Shown: positions 14,823 through 23,250 of the stretch, piece by piece | Position numbering within the stretch: the first letter of the stretch is position 1 | Layout of the letters: each line of letters starts with the position of its first letter | The notes under the pieces: generated by a model | Databases searched by the model: none | Told to the model about the DNA's origin: nothing | The model's input: only the letters and a program-made list of their open reading frames with translations | Made by a program: the position numbers and the translations under genes | Origin: Nitrosovibrio sp. Nv4 | Lineage (GTDB): Bacteria; Pseudomonadota; Gammaproteobacteria; Burkholderiales; SG8-39 | Reading direction: 5' to 3' | NCBI GenBank assembly: GCA_945906765.1 | Contig: CAMDRF010000004.1 | Coordinates: 1-62,501 of the forward strand | Length of the DNA: 62,501 nucleotides

Positions 14823-17678
14823 TTGGCCACCGAGGTTAAAACCACTACTTGCTACATGTGTGCGTGCCGTTGCGGCATCCGCGTACACCTGCGCGACGGC
14901 GAGATCCGCTACATCGACGGCAACCCGGACCATCCGCTCAACAAAGGCGTGATCTGCGCCAAGGGGGCCAGCGGCATCATGAAACAGGTGTCGCCCGCGC
15001 GTCTCACTCGACCGCTCAGGCGACGCGAAGGCGCGGAGCGTGGCGCGGGCGACTTCGAGCCGATTTCCTGGGAGGAAGCTTTTTCCATTCTTGAAAATAG
15101 ATTGAGAAAAGTTCGGGAAAGCGACCCGAAGAAATTCGCGCTGTTCACCGGGCGCGACCAGATGCAGGCCCTGACCGGCCTTTTCGCGCGCCAGTTCGGC
15201 ACCCCCAATTACGCCGCGCACGGCGGATTCTGCTCGGTGAACATGGCCGCGGGCATGATCTACACCATCGGCGGCTCGTTCTGGGAGTTCGGCGGCCCGG
15301 ATCTCGAGCGCGCCAAGCTCTTTGTCATGCTCGGCACCGCCGAGGACCATCACTCCAATCCGCTCAAGATCGCGATCTCGAAATTCAAGCGGCGCGGCGG
15401 GCGCTTCATTTCGGTCAACCCGGTGCGCACGGGCTATTCTGCGATCGCCGACGAATGGGTGCCGATCCGGCCCGGCACCGACGGTGCGCTGCTGCTCGCG
15501 CTGACCCACGAAATGATCGCGCAGGGGCTGTACGACCGCCCCTTCGTCGCGCGCTACACCAACGGCGGCCAGCTGGTCATCACCGATCCGGCTTCACCGC
15601 GCCACGGACTGCTGGCGGTGGACGAAGGCGGCGATCCGGTCAATCCGCTCTATCCCCAGAACCAGCTTTGGTGGGACCGGCATTCCAACGGCCCGGTGGT
15701 AAGCCATACGCCGGACACCGATCCCTATCTCTTCGGGCACTTCACCCTTGCCGACGGCACCCGCGTGCAGCCGGCGTTTCAACTGCTCGCCGACCGGGTT
15801 CTGCCGCATACCGCGGAATGGGCCGAAGGCATCACCGGAGTTTCCGCCGCGACCATCCGGCGCCTCGCCAATGAGATGGGTGTGACGGCGCGCGACGAGA
15901 AGATCGAGCTGCCGATCGCCTGGACCGATTGCTGGGGCAACGAGCACCAGACGGTCACCGGCAATCCGGTCGCCTTCCATGCGATGCGCGGGCTCGCGGC
16001 GCATTCCAACGGTTTCCAGACGGTGCGCGCACTCGCCATCCTCATGAGCCTGCTCGGCACCATCGATAGGCCCGGCGGTTTCCGTCACAAGGCGCCTTTT
16101 CCGCGCGCCATTCCGCCGTCGGCCAAGACGCCCACCGGCCCCGAGGGCGTGCAGCCGAACACGCCGCTCGCCGGCCTCGCGCTCGGCTGGCCCGGTTCGC
16201 CGGAGGATCTGTTCATCGATGCCGACGGCAATCCGGTGCGCATCGACAAGGCGTTTTCCTGGGAATACCCGCTGGCGGTGCACGGGCTGATGCACAACGT
16301 GATCACCAACGCCTGGCGCGGCGATCCGTACCGGCTCGACACGCTGATGATCTTCATGGCCAACATGGCTTGGAACTCGACCATGAACACCGTCGAGGTG
16401 CGGCGCATGCTCAACGACCGCGTCACCGAAGGCGAAGCGCGTGGTGAGTACAAGATTCCGTTTCTCGTGGTCTGCGATGCGTTTCAGTCGGAGATGACCG
16501 CGTTTGCCGACCTGGTGCTCCCCGACACGACCTACCTCGAACGCCACGACGTCATGTCGATCCTCGATCGTCCGATCTCCGAGTTCGACGGGCCGATGGA
16601 CGCGGTGCGGGTGCCGGTGGTTCCCCCGAAAGGCGAATGCAAACCGTTTCAGGAAGTTCTGATCGAGCTGGCGGGAAGGCTGGGGTTTCCGGCTTTTTCC
16701 AACAAGGATGGCTCAAGAAAATACAAGGACTATCCCGACTTCATCATTCGCCACGAAACCGAGCCCGGCTCCGGAATCGGCTTTCTCGCCGGCTGGCGCG
16801 GCGCCGACGGGAGCAAATCCATGCGCGGCGAGCCGAACCCCAACCAGTGGGAGATGTACAAGCGCAACAACTGCATTTTCCACCAGCCGCTGCCCGCCTC
16901 GTATCGCTACATGCGCAACTGGAACCGCGGCTACATGGAGTGGGCGCAGCGTACGCGCATCCGGCGCTGGGGCGACCCGATCCTGATCCATCTTTATTCG
17001 GAGGTGCTGCAGCGCTTTCGCCTCGCCGCCCAGGGCAAGTGGCCGGGCCGTCGGCCGCCGCCGCATCTCGCCGGCCGCGTCGAGACCTACTTCGATCCGC
17101 TGCCTTTCTACTATCCGCCACTCGAACTGCGCGCGACCGATGTCGAGAAGTATCCGCTTGCCGCAATCACGCAGCGGCCGATGGCGATGTACCACTCCTG
17201 GGATTCGCAAAATGCCTGGCTGCGGCAGATCCACGCCCACAATTACCTCTTCATCAACCCGCGCACGGCGCGCTCGAGCGGCGTCGAGGATGGCGCCTGG
17301 CTGTGGGTGGAGTCGCAATGGGGCCGGGTGCGCTGCATGGGCCGCCTGAGCGAGGCGGTCGAGCCCGGAACCGTATGGACCTGGAATGCGATCGGCAAGC
17401 AGCCCGGCGCCTGGGGGCTTGCGCCGGAGGCCAACGAGGCGCGCAAAGGGTTTCTGCTCAACCATCTGATTACCGACACGTTGCCGGGCGCGACTTCCAA
17501 TTCCGATCCGATCACCGGCCAGGCGGGCTGGTACGACGTGCGCGTGCGCATCTATCCGGCGGCAGCCGGCGAAAAGCAGGAGGTGTTTCCCACGTTCGAG
17601 ACGCTGCCGCCGGCGCCAGGGACCGGGAAGCGCCCGGGCTGGATTGCGTACGTGGCCGGCAAGGAGACGGGAAAATGA
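14823..17678 (+). CDS. soeA: Sulfite-oxidising enzyme, molybdopterin subunit
   Basis: Catalytic Mo-bisMGD subunit of the cytoplasmic, membrane-bound SoeABC complex that oxidises sulfite to sulfate. The N-terminal [4Fe-4S] motif CYMCACRCG ... GVICAKG is at residues about 11-50, followed by the molybdopterin oxidoreductase core and the C-terminal dinucleotide-binding domain. I chose the TTG at 14823 (951 aa) because conserved sequence begins right after it; in-frame upstream sequence to 14616 is not protein-like. The family identity rests on the soeB and soeC genes that follow and the sulfur context. Phs/Psr-type polysulfide reductases are the main alternative. Confidence 0.88.
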   Translation: MATEVKTTTCYMCACRCGIRVHLRDGEIRYIDGNPDHPLNKGVICAKGASGIMKQVSPARLTRPLRRREGAERGAGDFEPISWEEAFSILENRLRKVRESDPKKFALFTGRDQMQALTGLFARQFGTPNYAAHGGFCSVNMAAGMIYTIGGSFWEFGGPDLERAKLFVMLGTAEDHHSNPLKIAISKFKRRGGRFISVNPVRTGYSAIADEWVPIRPGTDGALLLALTHEMIAQGLYDRPFVARYTNGGQLVITDPASPRHGLLAVDEGGDPVNPLYPQNQLWWDRHSNGPVVSHTPDTDPYLFGHFTLADGTRVQPAFQLLADRVLPHTAEWAEGITGVSAATIRRLANEMGVTARDEKIELPIAWTDCWGNEHQTVTGNPVAFHAMRGLAAHSNGFQTVRALAILMSLLGTIDRPGGFRHKAPFPRAIPPSAKTPTGPEGVQPNTPLAGLALGWPGSPEDLFIDADGNPVRIDKAFSWEYPLAVHGLMHNVITNAWRGDPYRLDTLMIFMANMAWNSTMNTVEVRRMLNDRVTEGEARGEYKIPFLVVCDAFQSEMTAFADLVLPDTTYLERHDVMSILDRPISEFDGPMDAVRVPVVPPKGECKPFQEVLIELAGRLGFPAFSNKDGSRKYKDYPDFIIRHETEPGSGIGFLAGWRGADGSKSMRGEPNPNQWEMYKRNNCIFHQPLPASYRYMRNWNRGYMEWAQRTRIRRWGDPILIHLYSEVLQRFRLAAQGKWPGRRPPPHLAGRVETYFDPLPFYYPPLELRATDVEKYPLAAITQRPMAMYHSWDSQNAWLRQIHAHNYLFINPRTARSSGVEDGAWLWVESQWGRVRCMGRLSEAVEPGTVWTWNAIGKQPGAWGLAPEANEARKGFLLNHLITDTLPGATSNSDPITGQAGWYDVRVRIYPAAAGEKQEVFPTFETLPPAPGTGKRPGWIAYVAGKETGK

Positions 17679-18406
17679 CGCAGCTTGCCCTGGTCATAGA
17701 CCTCAACGTTTGCGTCGGCTGCCATGCGTGCGTGACGAGCTGCAAACAGTGGAATACCTCCGGCGAAGCCGGCTACCTTTCGGACGACAACCCGTACGGC
17801 GCCGACCCCACCGGGACATTTTTCAATCGCGTGCAGACATTCGAGGTCGGCGAGTTCCCGAAGACGGAGACGGTGCATTTTCCGAAGTCCTGCCTGCATT
17901 GCGAGGATCCGCCGTGCGTGCCGGTGTGCCCGACGGGCGCGAGCTACAAGCGCGCCGAGGACGGTATCGTGCTGGTTGATTACGACAAATGCATCGGCTG
18001 CAACTACTGCGCCTGGGCCTGCCCCTACGGCGCGCGCGAGATCGACGAGCACCAGAAGGTGATGAAGAAATGCACCCTGTGCGTCGATCGCATTTATGAC
18101 CAGGCGCTACCGGAAGCCGAGCGTAAACCCGCCTGCGTGATGGCCTGCCCAACCAGCGCGCGCCTGTTCGGCGACGTGCACGATCCGGAATCGGAAGTTT
18201 CCCGCGCGATCCGGGACCGCGGGGGCTACGCCCTGATGCCCGAATGGGGCACGCAGCCCGCGAATCACTACCTGCCGCGGCGCAAGGCGGTGGCCGAGAT
18301 CCATCCGGATGAGCTGACGCGGCACGACAATCCGCTCAAGGTCGACGGCCAGCTGCCGCGGCCGGCGCCCGGCGAGCCGGCGCTCGATGATGTGACGAGC
18401 TGGTAA
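17675..18406 (+). CDS. soeB: Sulfite-oxidising enzyme, iron-sulfur subunit
   Basis: A 243-aa ferredoxin-type subunit with four Cys clusters: CVGCHACVTSCK at the N-terminus, CLHCEDPPCVPVCPTGA, CIGCNYCAWACPYGA and a C-terminal split cluster (CTLCVDRI ... PACVMACP). This is the DmsB/PsrB/SoeB pattern for four [4Fe-4S] clusters, carrying electrons from SoeA to the membrane subunit. No signal peptide, matching a cytoplasmic complex. The ATG overlaps the soeA stop (ATGA). Confidence 0.92.
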   Translation: MTQLALVIDLNVCVGCHACVTSCKQWNTSGEAGYLSDDNPYGADPTGTFFNRVQTFEVGEFPKTETVHFPKSCLHCEDPPCVPVCPTGASYKRAEDGIVLVDYDKCIGCNYCAWACPYGAREIDEHQKVMKKCTLCVDRIYDQALPEAERKPACVMACPTSARLFGDVHDPESEVSRAIRDRGGYALMPEWGTQPANHYLPRRKAVAEIHPDELTRHDNPLKVDGQLPRPAPGEPALDDVTSW

Positions 18407-18409
18407 GCC

Positions 18410-19330
18410 GTGCGGCCCGCCTGGTCGGTCATCCTCTTCACCACGCTCGCGGGCGCGGGGCAGGGGCTGTTTCTCGCGCTTTTTGCCGCGGATCTGTTTG
18501 CGAGGGCGCCGCCGGATTTCGCCGCGGCCGGTGCGGCGGTCGCGTTGGGCCTGCTGGCGGCGGGCCTCGCCGCGTCGTTCTTCCATCTCGGGCATCCGGA
18601 GCGCGCCTGGCGCAGCGCCGCGATGTGGCGCACCTCGTGGTTGTCGCGCGAGGTCATCGTGTTGCCTGCGTTTATGGCCGCGGTGGCGGTGTACGGTCTG
18701 ACGCATGCTCTTTCGTATGACAGGAATATTTCTCTCCTGATAGGAGCGGCGGCCACGGTGCTGTGCTTCGCGCTGTTCGTGTGTACCGGGATGATCTACG
18801 CCTGCCTGCCATTCCTGCAGGAGTGGCGCACGCCGCTGACGGTGGTGAATTTCATCGCCTTCGGCTGCGCCTCGGGGTTTACCGCGGCTGCCGCGCTGGC
18901 GGCCGTGCGGTATCCGGCGCTTGCGCCGCGGTACGCGCTCGCCGCGCTGGTGCTGGGCGGCGCCGCCTACCTGACGCGGCTCGCGTCTCTCGCGCGCAAT
19001 GCGCGCCTGCGGCCGAAGTCGACGCTCGCCACCGCGATCGGCATCAAGCATCCCAAGATCGTGCAGATCGCGCAGGGCGCCATGGGCGGCTCGTTCAATA
19101 CGCGCGAGTTCTTCCACGGCCGGCCGCGCGAAGTGGTGCGCGCGGCGCGCTGGGCGTTCCTCGCGCTCGTGTTTCCGCTGCCGGCGTTGCTGCTGGCATT
19201 CGCGCAGAATTCCTTCGCCGCGCTCTTTGCCGCGTTCGCCCTCCAATACGCCGGATTGCTCGCCGAGCGCTGGTACTTCTTCGCCGAAGCGAAGCATCCG
19301 CAGAATCTTTATTACCAGGCGATTGCCTGA
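18410..19330 (+). CDS. soeC: Sulfite-oxidising enzyme, membrane subunit (DmsC-like)
   Basis: A 306-aa integral membrane protein of the DmsC type with about eight hydrophobic segments. It starts at a GTG 3 bases after soeB (MRPAWSVILFTTLAGAGQGL) and contains the family block FFHLGHPERAWRSAAMWRTSW. A late conserved region reads NTREFFHG followed by two helices. It would hand electrons from SoeB to quinone. Being DmsC-like rather than NrfD-like supports Soe over Psr assignments. Confidence 0.9.
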   Translation: MRPAWSVILFTTLAGAGQGLFLALFAADLFARAPPDFAAAGAAVALGLLAAGLAASFFHLGHPERAWRSAAMWRTSWLSREVIVLPAFMAAVAVYGLTHALSYDRNISLLIGAAATVLCFALFVCTGMIYACLPFLQEWRTPLTVVNFIAFGCASGFTAAAALAAVRYPALAPRYALAALVLGGAAYLTRLASLARNARLRPKSTLATAIGIKHPKIVQIAQGAMGGSFNTREFFHGRPREVVRAARWAFLALVFPLPALLLAFAQNSFAALFAAFALQYAGLLAERWYFFAEAKHPQNLYYQAIA

Positions 19331-19345
19331 AACCGGAGACCGTCC

Positions 19346-19702
19346 ATGAAAGTACTCGTCGCAGTAAGTGCCGGAACCGATGACCCGACCCGCGCCACCT
19401 TGGGAATGATGGCCGCGAAAGTCGCGCTCGACAAGGGCCATGACGTCGTGGTGTGGTTGCAGGGCGAAGCGGCGGTGATCGCCAATAAGAACGTCTATGG
19501 CAATATCCAGGGCATCAACATGCCGGCGATGAAGGGCGTGGCCGAAGCGCTGGTGGCGGCGAAGGTGCCGCTGTGGGTCTGCGAAGCCTGCGGCAAAGGC
19601 CGCAATGTCGCGCCGGAGAACTGGTTGGAAACCGCGAGCTACAAGACGATGGGCGACTACATTGGCGCTGCTCTTTCCTTCGACAAGAGCCTCAGCTTCT
19701 GA
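19346..19702 (+). CDS. DsrE-family small protein after soeABC
   Basis: A 118-aa protein with the DsrE/DsrF-like fold: an N-terminal strand-loop VLVAVSAGTDDPTRA, then ALDKGHDVVVWLQGEA, and a cysteine pair in WVCEACGKGRNV that occupies the usual active-site region. Such proteins carry or relay sulfane sulfur. It lies 15 bases after soeC with a GGAGA-type site and is probably the last gene of the soe operon. Specific role unknown; it is not DsrE of the dsr cluster. Confidence 0.8.
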   Translation: MKVLVAVSAGTDDPTRATLGMMAAKVALDKGHDVVVWLQGEAAVIANKNVYGNIQGINMPAMKGVAEALVAAKVPLWVCEACGKGRNVAPENWLETASYKTMGDYIGAALSFDKSLSF

Positions 19703-19709
19703 GCGCCGG

Positions 19710-20282
19710 TTATTTCTGCTCCAGCACCCAGCCGGTAAGGCGCTTCAGGTCGGCATCGGAGAGGCCCGGGTTCGGCGGCATCGGCACCTGGCCCCAGACG
19801 CCCTGGCCGCCGGCGCGGATTCTCGCGGCGAGCCGCTGCGGCGCCGTCGCGTCCGAAGAATATTTCGCTGCGATTTCCCTGAAGGAAGGGCCGACGACGC
19901 GCTGCGCGAGCGTGTGGCAGCCGGTGCATGCATGGGCATTGAGCAGCTTCTGCATCGGGTCGGCGCCGCCGGCGGCAAGCGTGTCAGGCGAGGGCGGCGG
20001 GGCGGGATCGCGGCCGTAGTAGGCCGCGAGATAGTCGAGGATGATCGCGATCTCGGCGTCATCCATCGGCGTGCCGCGCTCCTTCATGTTCTTCAGGTTG
20101 TCGGCCCACTCGCCGCGCGACAGCGGCGTGCGGCGGATGTGCTGCAGCTCGTGGCAGATCTTGCACTTGTTCTCGGTCAGGGTGGAACCCGGACCGGAGA
20201 TTAGTTTGTCCTGGTCCTGGGGCGTGCCTGCCGGGGAAAAGATTCCGAGGAAAACGAGGACAAGCAACTTATCAAGCCTCAA
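19710..20282 (-). CDS. Dihaem cytochrome c, probable electron acceptor of SorA
   Basis: A 190-aa exported cytochrome with two haem motifs, CKICH and CTGCH, each followed by Met-containing regions (for example KNMKERGTPM and PMPPNPGLS). I chose the TTG at 20282: it follows GGGAG by 7 bases, overlaps the end of sorA by 11 bases and gives a clean signal peptide (RLDKLLVLVFLGIFSPAG). It should receive electrons from the periplasmic sulfite dehydrogenase encoded just upstream. Classical SorB has one haem, so this partner differs; SoxD-type cytochromes are dihaem. Confidence 0.85.
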   Translation of the reverse strand: MRLDKLLVLVFLGIFSPAGTPQDQDKLISGPGSTLTENKCKICHELQHIRRTPLSRGEWADNLKNMKERGTPMDDAEIAIILDYLAAYYGRDPAPPPSPDTLAAGGADPMQKLLNAHACTGCHTLAQRVVGPSFREIAAKYSSDATAPQRLAARIRAGGQGVWGQVPMPPNPGLSDADLKRLTGWVLEQK

Positions 20283-21495
20283 CCAGCACTCCCACGCGGT
20301 GCACGCCGTTCCAGAAGTAGCCCAGCGGGTTCCAGGCGGACACCATCGGCTGCGCGTTGCCGCGGTCGTCCCAGGCGCGCGCAACGAAGGTCATGTACCC
20401 GAAGCGTTGCGGCTGGTAGTCGAAGGTGAAGGTGCGCCAGGCGTACCGGTCGCCGCGCGAGGCGAGTCGCGCGCGTTGCCAGGTCACGCCTTCGTCCACC
20501 GAAATCTCCACGCGGTCGATCGAGCCTTCGCCGACCCAGGCGCGGCCGCGCACCGTGATGCGCCCCGAGCCCTTGACGCGCGAATTCGGCGCGGGGAATG
20601 TGATCATCGACTTCACCGGCCAGGCTTCGGTCGAAACCGCGTCGGGCGGCATTTTCTGGCCGGGTTCGACCGGCCATTTCGGCATCACGTAGCTGCTCGT
20701 CATGTAGGCGCCCTTGAACGGCGCGTCCAGCACGTGCAGCGTGGTCACCCACTTGGTCGATGCCGAGCCCACCCAGCCCGGCACCACCAGGCGCAAGGGA
20801 TAGCCGTGAACCTTCGGCAGCGGCGCGCCGTTCATGTCCCAGGCGATGAGCGTGTTCTCCTCCATCGCCTTGGCGAGCGGCACCGAGCGGATCACCGGCG
20901 CCGCGGTCGCGATCATCCCCGGGTCGCCGCCCTGTCCGGCGACATGCGCGGCGCCGGACTTCAATCCGGCGGCCTTGAGCAGGCCGGCAAGCCGCACGCC
21001 GGTCCACGCCGGGCAACCCATGCCGCCGGTCTGGCTCCAGGGCGTACCGCTCGCGGCCGGCAGGTAGTTGGTGCGGCCCGCGCCGGCGCACTCGAGCATG
21101 CCTCGCAGGGTCACGGCGGGAAAAGCCTTCTTCAGTTCGTCGAGCGAGAACGACAGCTCCTTGTCCACCAGGCCTTTCACCGTGAGCCGGTGCTGCGCGG
21201 CGTCGATGTCCGGGTTCAGCAGGTTGTTGCGCACGAACATGCGGTCATTCGGCGTGACGTCGAAGTCGTGCTCGTGCGCCGGCACCGAGCCGGTGAGCGG
21301 GCGCTCGGAGTGGTACTGCATCGCGGCATGCTTCTCGCGCTTGATGGCGTCGTTGCCGATCGTGCCGGCCGGCGCGGCGGGCGCCGCGGCCGGCTTGTCC
21401 TGCGCCAGCGCATCACCGATCGCGGCGAGCGCTCCGGCACCTGCGGCCCGGGTCAGAAAACTGCGGCGTGATTGGTCAGGTCTGCGGTCTTCCAT
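20272..21495 (-). CDS. sorA: Periplasmic molybdenum sulfite dehydrogenase, SorA-like
   Basis: A 407-aa sulfite-oxidase-family protein. A Tat signal is visible at the start (SRRSFLTRAAGAGALAAIG). The Mo-ligating cysteine lies in LRGMLECAGAGR, and the oxidoreductase molybdopterin domain is followed by the dimerisation domain that ends AWNPLGYFWNGVHRV. I chose the ATG at 21495 (AGGAGG 5 bases upstream) over that at 21519. It probably oxidises sulfite in the periplasm and reduces the cytochrome encoded downstream. SoxC is a close relative, but no other sox genes are in this window. Confidence 0.83.
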   Translation of the reverse strand: MEDRRPDQSRRSFLTRAAGAGALAAIGDALAQDKPAAAPAAPAGTIGNDAIKREKHAAMQYHSERPLTGSVPAHEHDFDVTPNDRMFVRNNLLNPDIDAAQHRLTVKGLVDKELSFSLDELKKAFPAVTLRGMLECAGAGRTNYLPAASGTPWSQTGGMGCPAWTGVRLAGLLKAAGLKSGAAHVAGQGGDPGMIATAAPVIRSVPLAKAMEENTLIAWDMNGAPLPKVHGYPLRLVVPGWVGSASTKWVTTLHVLDAPFKGAYMTSSYVMPKWPVEPGQKMPPDAVSTEAWPVKSMITFPAPNSRVKGSGRITVRGRAWVGEGSIDRVEISVDEGVTWQRARLASRGDRYAWRTFTFDYQPQRFGYMTFVARAWDDRGNAQPMVSAWNPLGYFWNGVHRVGVLVEA

Positions 21496-21527
21496 GGAAC
21501 CTCCTCGTTCGGTAAGCACAATCGAGA

Positions 21528-22133
21528 TTAGATAAACAGGCTTACGTCAGCATCGCGCGCCATCGGCAGGAAGTGCGCCGCGCCGCAGTACTCCTTCACT
21601 TCCGGAATGAAATCGTCGCGCGTGTAGCCGAACAGGTCCACCGTCATCTGGCAGCCGATCAGCTTGACGCCGCCTTCGATGCACGCCTCGCGCAACTCGG
21701 CCACGCCGGCGACCCCCTTGTTCTGGATGGTCTGCTTCATCAATGCCGTGGCCATCGTTTCGAAGCCCGGCACGATGGCCTGCACGGCGTTCGGAATGTT
21801 CCAGTTGATCCCCTTGAACCAGTCCGGGCCGAAGGGCATCTTCATCGGCATGCCGGGGTTGCCGAGCGGGCTTACCTTCAGGTCGCTGATGTCCTTGCGC
21901 AGCAGGCCCAGCCCGTAGAAGGTGAAGAACATCGACACGTCCCAACCCATTGCCCCGGCGGTCGAGGCGAGGATGAACGGCGGATAGGCCCAATCGAGCG
22001 TGCCCTTGGTGGAGATGATGGTCATCGAGGGCGTTTTCGCGGCCCGCAGCTCGGCGAGCTTCTGTGGCAGCAGGGCGTCGAGACGCTCGGCGATCAGCCG
22101 GTCGAGCGCGGCGGTGTCGGGTTGCGCAGCCAT
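21528..22133 (-). CDS. dsrE2: DsrE2-type sulfur-transfer membrane-associated protein
   Basis: A 201-aa protein of the DsrE2 (DsrE/DsrF/DrsH-like) family. The conserved core is MTIISTKGTLDWAYPPFILA followed by MGWDVSMFFTFYGLGLL, and the second half has the active-site-type cysteine in KLIGCQMTVDLFGY plus CGAAHFLP near the end. DsrE2 works with TusA (and often a rhodanese) in cytoplasmic sulfur relay. The gene is divergent from the CsoR-family repressor and tusA, with an operator-like dyad at 22175-22191 just upstream of it. Confidence 0.88.
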   Translation of the reverse strand: MAAQPDTAALDRLIAERLDALLPQKLAELRAAKTPSMTIISTKGTLDWAYPPFILASTAGAMGWDVSMFFTFYGLGLLRKDISDLKVSPLGNPGMPMKMPFGPDWFKGINWNIPNAVQAIVPGFETMATALMKQTIQNKGVAGVAELREACIEGGVKLIGCQMTVDLFGYTRDDFIPEVKEYCGAAHFLPMARDADVSLFI

Positions 22134-22174
22134 GGCGGCCTTCCTTGGGCGTTGCTGAAATTAAAAAAAGCCTA

Positions 22175-22191
22175 ATACCCTCCAAGAGTAT
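22175..22191. promoter_or_regulatory. Operator-like dyad upstream of dsrE2
   Basis: Sequence ATACCCTCCAAGAGTAT, an imperfect inverted repeat (ATACYC ... GRGTAT), lies 42 bases upstream of the dsrE2 start. It resembles the ATACC-GGTAT dyad at 22294-22304 before the repressor gene. The pair suggests that the CsoR-family protein controls both arms of this divergent locus. Inference from sequence symmetry only. Confidence 0.45.
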
Positions 22192-22293
22192 ATGCAAGAA
22201 CTTTCATGTGCCGCACAGCAGCATAAAAGGCATTGTTCGGCCAATAAAATTTATCTTTATCCGCGCTTGCGCGGGGTTGGCGCGGAAGATACC

Positions 22294-22304
22294 ATACCCG
22301 GTAT
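22294..22304. promoter_or_regulatory. Operator-like dyad upstream of the CsoR-family gene
   Basis: ATACCCGGTAT is a perfect dyad around a central base, placed 13 bases before the ATG and immediately upstream of the AGGAGG ribosome site. CsoR/CstR-family repressors bind ATAC ... GTAT palindromes with G/C tracts, so this is a likely autoregulatory site. Confidence 0.5.
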
Positions 22305-22317
22305 AGGAGGCGGCACG

Positions 22318-22593
22318 ATGTCCGGACCCCGCATGCACGATCCCAAGGAAAAACAGGCGATGCTCGCGCGGCTGGCGCGCGTCGAGGGGCAGGTGCGCGC
22401 GCTCCAGCGCATGATCGGGCGCGACGAGGAGTGCGAGGCGATCGCGCAGCAGCTTTCGGCGTCGCGCAAGGCGCTCGACCGCGCGTTCTACGAGATGGTC
22501 GCCTGCATGATCCGGCACGGCGCGCAGGCGCGCGGCGGCGCGCGCGTAGCGGGCGCCGGACAGGTTGCCGATCTACTCGCGCGTTACGCGTAA
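22318..22593 (+). CDS. CsoR/FrmR-family repressor with atypical cysteines, putative persulfide sensor
   Basis: A 91-aa all-helical repressor of the CsoR-RcnR-FrmR family (RLARVEGQVRALQRMIGRDEEC). The ATG at 22318 follows AGGAGG by 7 bases. Cys39 matches the first ligand of CsoR, but by alignment the second-site His is Met and the usual second Cys is Gly. Instead there is Cys63, 24 residues after Cys39. This does not fit a copper or nickel site, nor the 29-residue spacing of the persulfide sensor CstR. Between dsrE2 and tusA, a sulfane-sulfur-sensing role is the likeliest, controlling itself and both flanking sulfur-relay genes (inference). Confidence 0.82.
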   Translation: MSGPRMHDPKEKQAMLARLARVEGQVRALQRMIGRDEECEAIAQQLSASRKALDRAFYEMVACMIRHGAQARGGARVAGAGQVADLLARYA

Positions 22594-22622
22594 ACTTTCG
22601 GACAAATGGAGGTGAATACCGC

Positions 22623-22850
22623 ATGAACTTTGACAAAGAACTCGACGCCCGCGGGCTGAACTGCCCGCTGCCGATCCTGAAAGCGAAGAAATCGCTCAAC
22701 GACATGCAATCCGGGCAGGTGCTGAAGATCGTCGCCACCGATCCGGGCTCGGTGAAGGATTTTCAGGCTTTTTCCAAACAGACGGGCAACGAACTCCTGT
22801 CGCAGACCGAGGCGAACAAGGAATTCATCGTCTTCCTCAGGCGCAAGTAG
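22623..22850 (+). CDS. tusA: TusA-family sulfur carrier
   Basis: A 75-aa TusA (SirA-like) protein. The active-site motif is LDARGLNCPLPILKAKKSL, with Cys15 carrying the persulfide. It starts with ATG 9 bases after GGAGGTGA and lies 29 bases after the CsoR-family gene, so the two form a + strand unit. In sulfur oxidisers TusA accepts sulfur from a rhodanese or DsrE2 and passes it to DsrEFH and DsrC. Confidence 0.95.
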   Translation: MNFDKELDARGLNCPLPILKAKKSLNDMQSGQVLKIVATDPGSVKDFQAFSKQTGNELLSQTEANKEFIVFLRRK

Positions 22851-22851
22851 C

Positions 22852-23220
22852 CTAGGCGACGCTGCCGAAGCCCTTGTCGATGGCGCCGGCCGGCGCCTTG
22901 AGCCCCGCGATCCGGCAACCTTGGGCCACCGGCCCCGCGGGAAAGAGCACGTAGAGATGCCGGATGCCGCCCTGGCGATGAAATTTTTCATCGAGCGCGT
23001 CGTGCAGTTCGCGCAGTTTGACGGCGGTCGCCTCGTGCTTGGCGTAGTACTCGTGCAGGGCGCGCAACGCTGCCCAGTGGTCTTCGCCGATCTCCAAGCC
23101 TTCCTGCCGCGCGACCTCGCCGGCGGTCGCCGGCGTCCAGCCCTCCGGCGCGTGAGGGAATCGAGGGTCCCTGCTCGCGCCGCGTCCGCCGCCGACGATC
23201 TCATCCATCAGACTCGTCAT
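22852..23220 (-). CDS. DsrC-family protein with only the CysB-type cysteine
   Basis: A 122-aa DsrC/TusE-family protein: EGWTPATAGEVARQEGL, then IGEDHWAALRALHEYYAKHE and the C-terminal arm ending GCRIAGLKAPAGAIDK. Canonical DsrC has two cysteines 11 residues apart in this arm. Here only Cys102 (the CysB position) remains, the CysA position is Ala113, and the protein continues for nine more residues. This is the reverse of TusE, which keeps only CysA. It cannot form the intramolecular trisulfide of DsrC. Convergent with tusA (1 base between stops) and probably co-transcribed with the upstream tandem-TusA gene. Confidence 0.82.
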   Translation of the reverse strand: MTSLMDEIVGGGRGASRDPRFPHAPEGWTPATAGEVARQEGLEIGEDHWAALRALHEYYAKHEATAVKLRELHDALDEKFHRQGGIRHLYVLFPAGPVAQGCRIAGLKAPAGAIDKGFGSVA

Positions 23221-23250
23221 GTCCCTATCCTTTCAGGGGGAAAACCTGCC

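Noticed and set aside
20272-21495. Calling this gene soxC
   Set aside because: SoxC is related and the cytochrome is dihaem, but the C-terminal NPLGYFWNGVHRV form and lack of other sox genes here fit a Sor-type enzyme better.
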